Below, piece after piece: positions 52,437-64,000 of a DNA stretch of 64,000 bases. Positions within the stretch are counted from its first letter, which is position 1; each line of letters begins with the position of its first letter. Made by a program: the position numbers and the translations under genes. The notes under the pieces were generated by a model. The model made no database searches, had not been told where the DNA came from, and saw only the letters and a list, made by a program, of their open reading frames with translations. The DNA is from Enterococcus gilvus ATCC BAA-350 (GTDB taxonomy: Bacteria > Bacillota > Bacilli > Lactobacillales > Enterococcaceae): positions 667,501 to 731,500 of the forward strand of contig NZ_ASWH01000001.1 of the NCBI RefSeq assembly GCF_000407545.1. The letters run 5' to 3'.

Positions 52437-52703
52437 ATGGACGGAAGTAAATTTGATCATGAGCCGGTCAATGAGGAAGACTTGTTGGCCAAGGGCTATC
52501 GCAAATATCATGGTGAAGGCATTGATATTTATTATAACAAGGATATTTGCGCGCACATTGGGAACTGTGTAAGAGGCAATCCAGAAATTTTTGAGGTGGG
52601 ACGCAGACCCTGGATTATTCCAGACAATGGCAGTGTTGAAAATGCTAGTTATGTCGTGGATACTTGTCCAAGCGGCGCCTTGAAATATGTTGTGAAGAAG
52701 TAA
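52437..52703 (+). CDS. YjdI-like small iron-sulfur (divergent ferredoxin) protein
   Basis: The 88-residue protein belongs to the Fer4_19 (YjdI) family. Conserved cysteines are Cys38 and Cys44 in DICAHIGNCVRGNP and Cys77 in VVDTCPSGALKY; His40 could be a fourth ligand. GGR(R)PWI before the last Cys is family-typical. Function is unknown; it probably binds a single cluster. AAGGAAG precedes the ATG. It is followed by a YjdJ-type acetyltransferase gene, and the same pair occurs in Escherichia coli, which supports a shared role. Confidence 0.9.
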   Translation: MDGSKFDHEPVNEEDLLAKGYRKYHGEGIDIYYNKDICAHIGNCVRGNPEIFEVGRRPWIIPDNGSVENASYVVDTCPSGALKYVVKK

Positions 52704-52742
52704 GGGAAACAAATAAAGTAGAGTAAGGAGAATCGAATCATT

Positions 52743-53018
52743 ATGGAAATCAAAGAAGAAAAAGAACGCTTTGTCTTATTGAACGATCAAAATGAAGAGG
52801 CAGGAGAAATGACATGGTCAAATGCTGGTCCAGAAATTATGATCATTGATCATACATTTGTCGATCCAACATATCGCGGACAAGGCTTGGCAGAAAAATT
52901 AGTTGCTGCCGGTGTTGAAAAAGCACGTAAAGATGATAAAAAAATCATCCCATTATGCCCATTCGCAAAAAAAGAGTTTGATGAAAAACCAGAATATGCA
53001 GATGTTTTAAGAAAATAA
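52743..53018 (+). CDS. YjdJ-like GNAT-fold N-acetyltransferase
   Basis: The 91-residue compact GNAT domain has the acetyl-CoA-binding loop in FVDPTYRGQGLAEKLVAAGVEKAR and ends CPFAKKEFDEKPEYADVL. It is too short for a full-length GNAT and belongs to the YjdJ/GCN5-related small group. The substrate is unknown. AAGGAG lies upstream; the gene follows the YjdI-like gene by 39 bases. The gap contains nothing else recognisable. Confidence 0.9.
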   Translation: MEIKEEKERFVLLNDQNEEAGEMTWSNAGPEIMIIDHTFVDPTYRGQGLAEKLVAAGVEKARKDDKKIIPLCPFAKKEFDEKPEYADVLRK

Positions 53019-53098
53019 GTATCTCACGTCCCTAGTCAAATGACCTCAATTGTGCTAAAGTAAAATCGAGGTAGTTTGGAAATAAGGAGGGTCATCTT

Positions 53099-53335
53099 TT
53101 GTATAATTTTATTTTGGGTGTTATCTTAGTTTTATCAGTAATCATCGTTATTACGATTATGATGCAACCTAGCAAACAAAATAGTGCTGCGAGTGCTTTT
53201 ACTGGCGGTGCAGATCAATTATTCGGAAAGCAAAAAGCGCGCGGCTTTGAAGCTGTGATGCAACGATCAACAGCGATTCTAGGTGTGATCTGGATGGTTT
53301 TGCTCTTCGTATTAATGTTTTTATCAAGCAAATAA
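53099..53335 (+). CDS. secG: Preprotein translocase subunit SecG
   Basis: The 78-residue membrane protein has two helices (about 3-20 and 55-75) joined by the conserved QPSKQNSAASAFTGGADQLFGKQKARGFE loop. It supports SecYE in protein export. The start is TTG at 53099 with AAGGAGGG seven bases upstream. It heads the conserved Firmicute run secG-est-rnr-smpB; here a terminator directly follows secG, so the downstream genes may have additional promoter activity or read-through. Confidence 0.95.
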   Translation: MYNFILGVILVLSVIIVITIMMQPSKQNSAASAFTGGADQLFGKQKARGFEAVMQRSTAILGVIWMVLLFVLMFLSSK

Positions 53336-53339
53336 AACC

Positions 53340-53366
53340 GGCCTCTCGCGTGAGAGGTCTTTTTTA
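53340..53366 (+). terminator. Terminator or attenuator after secG
   Basis: CCTCTC pairs with GAGAGG around GCGT (53342-53357), followed by a T-rich run. The esterase gene begins 160 bases later. Confidence 0.75.
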
Positions 53367-53523
53367 TTTTGTATTTGTATTAAATCAAGTACACTTTAAG
53401 GTAAGAGAGAAAGGCAGACGGCACTTACAATCAAGGGTCAACGGATTATTTTCTGGCGAAAGGACCTAATACGGATAGTGAGGTGTCTGCGTATGAAATT
53501 GAATGAGTGGAGAGTGAAAAAAG

Positions 53524-54288
53524 ATGATTCAACCGCCAAAGTCGTTGTTTTTGCCGAATGGAAAACGAGCGGTCCTACTGTTGCACGCGTATTCTGGCAG
53601 TCCAAATGACGTGCGTATGATGGCACGTTATTTGGAAAAATGGAATTATACAGTTTATGCACCCTTATATAGTGGACACGGAACTATGGACCCATTAGAT
53701 ATTCTTGAGAAGTCTGCCGAACAATGGTGGGAAGACACTCAAAACGGGGTAGCGTACTTGAAGTCAAAAGGATATCAGGAAATCGCTGTTTTTGGACTTT
53801 CAATGGGAGGGATTTTCGCGACTCGCTTATTAAGTAAGATGCCAGAAAACTTTCTTGGCGGCGGCTTTTTTTGCTCCCCGATTGCCCCAGTTAAAACGAA
53901 TGTGACTGAAAATTTTCTATTATATGCGAAGCAAGTATTGGATCGATCAGGCAAGGAAGCGACAAGAGAGAAAATTGACAGTTATCGCCCATTGGTAGAA
54001 GATCAGTTAAAGGCCATTGAAGATCAAGCGTTAATTGCTTATGAAAACTTAGCTGCAATCACTCGGCCTTTCTTTATGGCACAGGCAGGACAAGATGAAA
54101 TGATTGAAGCGGAAGGGGTATTTCAAACAGCAAGCCAATTGCGTCAGACATCATTCAGCTTGAATTGGTATCCTGAGAGCAGTCACGTGGTCACCGTGGG
54201 CCCAGAAAGAAGACAATTAGAACAAGACGTGGTAAATTTTTTAGCCAGTCTTGGTTGGAGAGAAGATAATGGAGAGAAAAACAATTAA
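53524..54288 (+). CDS. est: Carboxylesterase (Est30-like alpha/beta hydrolase)
   Basis: The 254-residue serine hydrolase has nucleophile Ser93 in FGLSMGG, acid Asp191 in AGQDEM and His221 in ESSHVVT. These are the triad and length typical of Geobacillus Est30-type carboxylesterases, also acylglycerol lipase-like. There is no signal peptide. It lies between secG and rnr as in many Firmicutes; its last 20 bases overlap rnr. Physiological substrate is unknown. The ATG at 53524 is preceded by a weak ribosome binding site (GAGTGAAAAAAG). Confidence 0.92.
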   Translation: MIQPPKSLFLPNGKRAVLLLHAYSGSPNDVRMMARYLEKWNYTVYAPLYSGHGTMDPLDILEKSAEQWWEDTQNGVAYLKSKGYQEIAVFGLSMGGIFATRLLSKMPENFLGGGFFCSPIAPVKTNVTENFLLYAKQVLDRSGKEATREKIDSYRPLVEDQLKAIEDQALIAYENLAAITRPFFMAQAGQDEMIEAEGVFQTASQLRQTSFSLNWYPESSHVVTVGPERRQLEQDVVNFLASLGWREDNGEKNN

Positions 54289-56644
54289 ATCAGAAATACT
54301 AGCTGGCTTGAAGGCAGCCAATAAAAAAAGTCTTTCAATGGAAGAATTAGCAGAAGTTTTAGATATGCGTAAAAGCGAGGATTATAAACGATTAGTCCAA
54401 ACAGTGGCGCAGCTTGAAAGAGAGAAAGCACTAGAATTTAACAAAAAAGGGCACATCAAGTTGCCTTTTCAGCCAATCGAAGTGGAAGGGATTTTTCGTC
54501 GCAATGAACGAGGCTTTGGTTTCGTGACGATTGATCCAGAGGAACCGGATATTTTTATCCCGAAAGAAGCGACTAATTTTGCGATGGATGGTGACATTGT
54601 CATGATCGACATCCAAAAAACGGCGGATCTGTTTTCAGATCGTGGCGCGGAAGGCCGTGTTGTTTCTATTAAAGAACGGAAGATTCAGCAACTTGTTGGT
54701 GAGTTTACAGCTTTTGATGTGGATGAAATTGCGGAATCTGATTTATTCGGTTATGTAACACCGAAGGATAAAAAAAGTGCGCAATTTAAGGTTTTTATTG
54801 CGGCGGAAGGCATTCAACCAGTGGATGGCAGTGTCGTGATCGTTGAGATCACTCATTATCCTGAGAAGGGATATGCAACAAGTCTTGAGGGGATGATCAC
54901 AAAGGTAATTGGTCATAAAAATGATCCAGGCATGGATATATTATCGATCGTGATTGCTCAAGGAATCCCAACCCAATTTCCAGAAGAGGTTCAATCAGCT
55001 TCTGAAGAAGTCCCTGATAAAATCGCTGCATCTGATTTAGTAGGCCGCCGTGATTTACGGGATCAACAGATCGTGACCATTGATGGAGCGGATGCAAAAG
55101 ATTTGGATGACGCTGTGACGGTCCGTAAACTAGATAATGGAAATTACTTTTTAGGGGTACACATCGCGGATGTTTCTTACTATGTGACGGAAGACAGCAT
55201 CTTGGATAAAGAAGCGTTCGAACGTGGAACGAGTGTCTACTTGACGGACCGAGTAATTCCCATGATCCCGCAACGTTTATCAAATGGTATTTGCTCCTTG
55301 AATCCTCAAGTACCACGCTTGACTATGAGCTGTGAGATGGAGATTGATCCAAGTGGGACGATTGTTCATCATGAGATTTTTCAAAGTGTGATCCAAACGA
55401 CCGAACGAATGACGTATTCAGCGGTAAATGAAATCTTAGAAGAAGACGATGCAGAAACGACTGAACGCTACCGTGACCTAGTTCCGATGTTTCATTTGAT
55501 GAAAGAACTGCATCTAATTCTTGAAGAACGTCGTAGTCGCCGCGGGGCAATTAACTTTGAGGACAGAGAAGCTAAAATTCTTGTTGATCCTGAAGGACGC
55601 CCGCTGGATATTGAATTGCGAGATCGAGGTGTTGGCGAACGCTTGATTGAATCGTTCATGTTGGCGGCGAATGAAACCGTTGCTGAGCATTTCAATCGAT
55701 TGAAGGTACCATTCATCTATCGAATTCATGAACAACCAAAAGAAGAAAAAATGCAGCGTTTCTTTGATTTTGCAGCAGCACTGGGTATTTTAGTCAAAGG
55801 AACAAAAAATACGATCACTCCGAAGGATCTTCAACAAGTAATCCATGACGTAGGAGATAAACCGGAAGCAGCAGTTATTAATACGATGTTGTTGCGTAGT
55901 ATGCAGCAAGCACGTTACTCCGAGGATAATTATGGGCATTACGGATTGGCAGCGGAATACTACACGCATTTCACGTCACCGATCCGACGTTACCCCGATT
56001 TGATCGTCCATCGCTTGATTCGGACGTACAGCCAAGATCAAAGTGAAACAACTCAAGAAAAATGGGCAGAAAAACTACCAGACATCGCTAATCATAGTTC
56101 GAAGATGGAACGACGTGCAGTGGACGCTGAACGAGAAGTCGACAGCATGAAAAAAGCCGAATATATGGCAGAAAAAGTTGGAGAAGAATTTGATGGACTT
56201 ATCAGTTCAGTCACCAAATTTGGTATCTTCATTGAGCTTCCAAATACGGTAGAGGGAATGATCCATCTAAACGAATTGAAACAGGATTATTTTCATTTTA
56301 TTGAAAACCAATTGGCGTTAGTCGGTGAGCGTACACGTCAAACCTTTAAAATCGGTCAAAAAGTTCGAATAAAGGTGACGAAGTCTGATCCAGAAACACG
56401 AGAGATCGATTTTGAACTTTTAGAAGCAGAAGAGATTCCTTCTTTGGAGGTTCCTAGCAACAACCGTCGTGATAAGCGACGCAAGCCAACCGGCGGCCGC
56501 AACAATCATAAAACTAGCGAAAAGCACTATAGTAAAAATGTTGAGAATAAAAACAACGAAAAAGGCAAGAAAAAGAAAAAAGGAAAAAAAACATTTTACA
56601 AATCTGTAGCCAAAAAGAAAAAACCGGGCAGAAAGAAGGGATAA
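54269..56644 (+). CDS. rnr: Ribonuclease R
   Basis: The 791-residue processive 3'-5' exoribonuclease degrades structured RNA. An N-terminal winged helix (about 1-70) is followed by two cold-shock domains. The RNB catalytic domain has [15 protein letters not shown] with the metal-binding aspartates, and an S1 domain (about 620-705) follows. A very basic Lys-rich tail (about 715-791) ends the protein. The start at 54269 has GGAGAG upstream; the longer frame's six extra residues are inside est. It overlaps est by 20 bases and is followed two bases later by smpB, its partner in trans-translation-linked mRNA decay. Confidence 0.95.
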   Translation: MERKTIKSEILAGLKAANKKSLSMEELAEVLDMRKSEDYKRLVQTVAQLEREKALEFNKKGHIKLPFQPIEVEGIFRRNERGFGFVTIDPEEPDIFIPKEATNFAMDGDIVMIDIQKTADLFSDRGAEGRVVSIKERKIQQLVGEFTAFDVDEIAESDLFGYVTPKDKKSAQFKVFIAAEGIQPVDGSVVIVEITHYPEKGYATSLEGMITKVIGHKNDPGMDILSIVIAQGIPTQFPEEVQSASEEVPDKIAASDLVGRRDLRDQQIVTIDGADAKDLDDAVTVRKLDNGNYFLGVHIADVSYYVTEDSILDKEAFERGTSVYLTDRVIPMIPQRLSNGICSLNPQVPRLTMSCEMEIDPSGTIVHHEIFQSVIQTTERMTYSAVNEILEEDDAETTERYRDLVPMFHLMKELHLILEERRSRRGAINFEDREAKILVDPEGRPLDIELRDRGVGERLIESFMLAANETVAEHFNRLKVPFIYRIHEQPKEEKMQRFFDFAAALGILVKGTKNTITPKDLQQVIHDVGDKPEAAVINTMLLRSMQQARYSEDNYGHYGLAAEYYTHFTSPIRRYPDLIVHRLIRTYSQDQSETTQEKWAEKLPDIANHSSKMERRAVDAEREVDSMKKAEYMAEKVGEEFDGLISSVTKFGIFIELPNTVEGMIHLNELKQDYFHFIENQLALVGERTRQTFKIGQKVRIKVTKSDPETREIDFELLEAEEIPSLEVPSNNRRDKRRKPTGGRNNHKTSEKHYSKNVENKNNEKGKKKKKGKKTFYKSVAKKKKPGRKKG

Positions 56645-56645
56645 C

Positions 56646-57110
56646 ATGCCAAAAGGTGATGGGAAATTAGTCGCACAAAATAAAAAAGCACGCCACGATT
56701 ATACGATTATTGATACGATCGAGGCAGGGATCGTTCTGCAAGGAACTGAAATAAAAGCCATTCGCAATAGCCGAATCAATTTAAAAGATGGCTTTGCGCG
56801 CATTCGAAATGGTGAAGCTTTCTTATACAATGTTCATATTAGTCCATATGAACAGGGGAATATTTTTAACCACGACCCTTTGCGAACTCGCAAGCTGCTC
56901 ATGCATAAAAAACAAATCGCTCGTTTAGCTGGCGAACTTAAGACGACAGGTATCACACTAGTCCCCTTAAAAGTGTACTTGAAAGATGGCTACGCTAAGG
57001 TTCTGATTGGTGTTGCCAAGGGAAAACATCAATATGATAAACGAGAAAGTTTGAAGCGTAAAGACGTGGATCGTCAAATCAGTCGAACGTTGAAAAACTA
57101 TTCGCGCTAG
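56646..57110 (+). CDS. smpB: SsrA-binding protein SmpB
   Basis: The 154-residue protein binds tmRNA and delivers it to stalled ribosomes. Conserved segments are [38 protein letters not shown] and a C-terminal basic tail ([18 protein letters not shown]). It starts one base after the rnr stop codon, whose 3' end supplies the AGAAGGG ribosome binding site. No tmRNA gene follows in the 288-base gap to atpB. Confidence 0.96.
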   Translation: MPKGDGKLVAQNKKARHDYTIIDTIEAGIVLQGTEIKAIRNSRINLKDGFARIRNGEAFLYNVHISPYEQGNIFNHDPLRTRKLLMHKKQIARLAGELKTTGITLVPLKVYLKDGYAKVLIGVAKGKHQYDKRESLKRKDVDRQISRTLKNYSR

Positions 57111-57295
57111 CAAAATATTCTTTTTCGCATATTTAGGGAGAATTTCTTTACTTCACAATGGATTTTGATACGATTAGGTACAATCTATACTAGCCTTTTT
57201 GTGGGCTAAATCAGCTATTGGAGAAGGAAAAAGAGGAATAAAATAACGTGAGAGAAATTAACCTCGACTTATTCGGAAATTTTTAGGAAAATTCT

Positions 57296-57324
57296 TTGAA
57301 ATTTTCTTTCTCTGGTGGTAACAT
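57296..57324 (+). promoter_or_regulatory. Promoter of the ATP synthase operon
   Basis: A -35 TTGAAA (57296-57301) and a -10 TAACAT (57319-57324) are separated by 17 bases, about 75 bases before atpB. The 57111-57295 stretch has another possible -10 (TATACT near 57187) and a tiny frame at 57248-57286. Confidence 0.6.
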
Positions 57325-57398
57325 ACGATAGTATTTTGAGGAGCAGCGCTAAGCAGGCACTAGCTGACGCGAGTCGCTGGGAAGAGAGGTGAACTGGA

Positions 57399-58360
<962 letters not shown>

Positions 58361-58455
58361 TAATCGACGCTTTTTTGTTGAGTCTCATCATAGAGATGAG
58401 CGCAGATCCCAGTTGAGGATTCTGTAATGGAGAAGAACAGAAAGGAAGACCGAGT

Positions 58456-58977
58456 ATGCTGAATCTAGTTATTGCTGAGGCTGTCAATACAACACTCGGT
58501 AATTTAATCGTCGTTACGCTATCATTCGTGATTCTAATGGCGCTATTAAAACATTTCGCATGGGGTGCCGTTCAAGACATCCTTAAAAAACGCGAAGACA
58601 AGATCGCCAATGATCTAGATTCTGCCGAAAACTCTCGGATTAAAGCAACTGAGCTGGAAAAAGAACGTGAAACTCAGTTGGCAAGTTCCCGTAGTGATGC
58701 GGCAGATATTATTAAAAATGCGAAAGAGAGTGGCGAATTAAGCCGCCAAAACATCATTAAGGATACAAAAGAAGAAGTCACGCGTCTGAAAGATCGCGCG
58801 CAATCGGAAATCAAAGACGAACGTGAAAATGCGTTGACTTCTGTTAAAGATGATGTGGCAACACTTTCTCTACAAATCGCAGAAAAAATCTTGAGTAAAG
58901 AGCTGTCACAAGAAGCTCATCAAGATTTGATCAACAACTATATGGACAAGTTGGGTAACACGAAACATGAAGCTTGA
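58456..58977 (+). CDS. atpF: ATP synthase Fo subunit b
   Basis: The 173-residue peripheral stalk subunit has one N-terminal helix (about 12-32) and a long charged coiled coil typical of subunit b. A short C-terminal part contacts delta. AAGGAAG precedes the ATG. Its last 11 bases overlap atpH, suggesting coupled translation. Confidence 0.95.
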   Translation: MLNLVIAEAVNTTLGNLIVVTLSFVILMALLKHFAWGAVQDILKKREDKIANDLDSAENSRIKATELEKERETQLASSRSDAADIIKNAKESGELSRQNIIKDTKEEVTRLKDRAQSEIKDERENALTSVKDDVATLSLQIAEKILSKELSQEAHQDLINNYMDKLGNTKHEA

Positions 58978-59512
58978 TAAATACACTGTTGGTAAACGGT
59001 ACGGTAAGGCTTTATTTGAACTGGCGATCGAAGATAAAGCTGTGGACGCTGTTTATCAAGAGCTGCTGACTGTCCGAGCAATCTGTAAAGAAATTCCTGA
59101 TCTAGGAAATATTTTAACGGATGTTCGCTTAGAAGGCGCCGAGAAAAAAGCAATTATGGATGCTTTTACTGGCGGCTTTGATGGGATCGTCAAAAATTTT
59201 CTATTAGTTGTTTTTGAATACAATCGCAGCGACGATCTTCCATTCATGATTGATGAATTTGAACGTCGTTACGATGAATTAAATAAAATCGCACACGGAA
59301 CAGTCACAACAGCTGTTCCGCTCTCTGAAGATAAGAAACAAGAGCTTGAAGCGAAAGTCGCTGATGTTTTTGGCTACCAGAAGGCCACGTTAACCCCGTT
59401 TGTTGATGAATCAATTCTCGGCGGTGTCATTGTTGAAGCCGATCATCAAGTGATCGACGGCAGCCTCGCCAGCCAATTAAATGGTCTACGAGCAGCACTT
59501 AGTAAAAAGTAG
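58967..59512 (+). CDS. atpH: ATP synthase F1 subunit delta
   Basis: The 181-residue delta subunit has an N-terminal helical bundle with YTVGKRYGKALFELA and the conserved C-terminal pattern DESILGGVIVEADHQVIDGSLASQL. It joins the b stalk to the alpha3-beta3 head. The start ATG overlaps atpF by 11 bases. Confidence 0.95.
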   Translation: MKLDKYTVGKRYGKALFELAIEDKAVDAVYQELLTVRAICKEIPDLGNILTDVRLEGAEKKAIMDAFTGGFDGIVKNFLLVVFEYNRSDDLPFMIDEFERRYDELNKIAHGTVTTAVPLSEDKKQELEAKVADVFGYQKATLTPFVDESILGGVIVEADHQVIDGSLASQLNGLRAALSKK

Positions 59513-59531
59513 AGAAGAAGAGGTGAAATGA

Positions 59532-61058
<1,527 letters not shown>

Positions 61059-61076
61059 TCGAGGTGAGAAAAAATC

Positions 61077-63402
<2,326 letters not shown>

Positions 63403-63415
63403 AAAGAGGTGCCCG

Positions 63416-63850
63416 ATGGAACAAGAAAAAGACAAAGTTCTTCAAGTGAACGTTGTTACTCCAGATGGCAATGTCTATGATCATAACGCAACCATCGTCG
63501 TTGCTAAAACGGTCGCTGGTGAAATTGGTATTTTACCAAATCATGCACCGATCATTGCGCCTCTTGCGATTGATGAAGTTCGTATTCGTCGAACAGATTC
63601 AGATACACATGTAGACTGGATTGCAGTGAACGGCGGGATCATGGAAGTTCGGGACAATGTCCTCACAATCATTGCGGACACGGCTGAACGTGAACGCGAC
63701 ATCGACGTTTCCCGTGCTGAAAGAGCAAAACAACGTGCGGAAGCGCGGATTCAAGAAGCGCGTGAAAAGGAAGACACGGATCAATTAAGTCGTGCCGAAG
63801 TTGCTTTGCATCGTGCTATGAATCGAATTAAAGTGTCAAAACATCGTTAA
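63416..63850 (+). CDS. atpC: ATP synthase F1 subunit epsilon
   Basis: The 144-residue subunit has an N-terminal beta sandwich (VNVVTPDGNVYDHNATIVVAKTVAGEIGILPNHAPIIAPL) and a C-terminal helical hairpin rich in Arg, Glu and Ala, which regulates ATP hydrolysis. It starts 13 bases after atpD with AAAGAGGTG upstream and ends the operon before a strong terminator. Confidence 0.96.
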   Translation: MEQEKDKVLQVNVVTPDGNVYDHNATIVVAKTVAGEIGILPNHAPIIAPLAIDEVRIRRTDSDTHVDWIAVNGGIMEVRDNVLTIIADTAERERDIDVSRAERAKQRAEARIQEAREKEDTDQLSRAEVALHRAMNRIKVSKHR

Positions 63851-63894
63851 AAATGGAGGCATCATAGGAAGCATTTTGATGCACTGACCTTTAT

Positions 63895-63928
63895 AAGGTT
63901 GAATCGATACCATCGATTCAACCTTTTT
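63895..63928 (+). terminator. Terminator of the ATP synthase operon
   Basis: AAGGTTGAATCGAT (63895-63908) pairs perfectly with ATCGATTCAACCTT (63912-63925) around three bases, followed by T. The last 70 bases of the window hold no recognisable gene. Confidence 0.93.
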
Positions 63929-64000
63929 CTATAAACATTTTATTTTTTTATCGAATTTTAGAATATTGAGAGATAGGGAAAACAATGACTTTTTATTTTT

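Noticed and set aside
57111..57398. tmRNA gene after smpB
   Set aside because: The gap contains no tRNA-Ala-like ends or tag-peptide frame; it holds only promoter and leader sequence of the ATP synthase operon.

Overview
The window reads as chromosomal core and near-core DNA of a low-GC Firmicute of the order Lactobacillales, most probably an Enterococcus. Support comes from an L,D-transpeptidase closely matching the Ldtfm type in length and catalytic Cys position, the secG-esterase-rnr-smpB run, the ATP synthase order BEFHAGDC, rnjA with rpoY, ezrA-nifS-thiI-rex-valS, and strong AGGAGG ribosome binding sites with frequent TTG/GTG starts. The species cannot be fixed from sequence alone. No phage, transposase, integrase, CRISPR array or rRNA gene is visible.

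Layout. 1-7 kb: the 3' part of a tRNA-Asn, a cysteine-poor IscA-like protein, a divergent ring-cleaving dioxygenase/flavin reductase pair, a HAD phosphatase, a secreted LysM-transglycosylase, an orphan LacI regulator and an L,D-transpeptidase. 7-12 kb: a C69 dipeptidase, two APC amino-acid permeases and a lipoprotein, all co-directional. 12.3-21.6 kb: an amino-sugar/galactoside locus. A GntR-agaS-lacD-lacC cluster faces a second GntR gene, which is divergent from a GH35 beta-galactosidase and a four-gene mannose-family PTS (IIB, IIC, IID, IIA). Together these would import a galactosamine- or galactose-beta-1,3-HexNAc-type sugar, cleave it in the cytoplasm and feed tagatose-6-phosphate to glycolysis.

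21.7-33 kb: tRNA-Thr and a second tRNA-Asn, a serine beta-lactamase-like hydrolase, an acyltransferase, pepC, and small metabolic enzymes: tyrosine phosphatase, fructosamine-kinase-like, acyl-ACP thioesterase, asparaginase, DUF72, Cof-type HAD, MazG/PRA-PH-like and aspartate kinase. 33-44.5 kb: ezrA, a NifS-like desulfurase with thiI, rex with a probable own Rex box, a valine T-box with GTA specifier ahead of valS, folC, a HAD enzyme and radC. 44.5-53 kb: cold-shock protein, a TetR regulator, rnjA-rpoY, a heterodimeric ABC exporter with one degenerate ATP site, a gamma-carbonic-anhydrase-like protein, a small unknown protein and a YjdI/YjdJ pair. 53-64 kb: secG-est-rnr-smpB and the complete F1Fo ATP synthase operon with its terminator.

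Most of the window is ordinary conserved chromosome, and I did not find a convincing undescribed system. The observations most worth a second look are regulatory and architectural. They include ribosome binding sites built into terminator hairpins ahead of pepC and radC, the galactosamine-type locus that lacks a deacetylase, the dipeptidase-permease-lipoprotein cluster with a hairpin between the permeases, and several operator-like palindromes placed on recognisable promoters. I derived protein starts by comparing ribosome-binding-site spacing with family N-termini, so several differ from the longest open frame.
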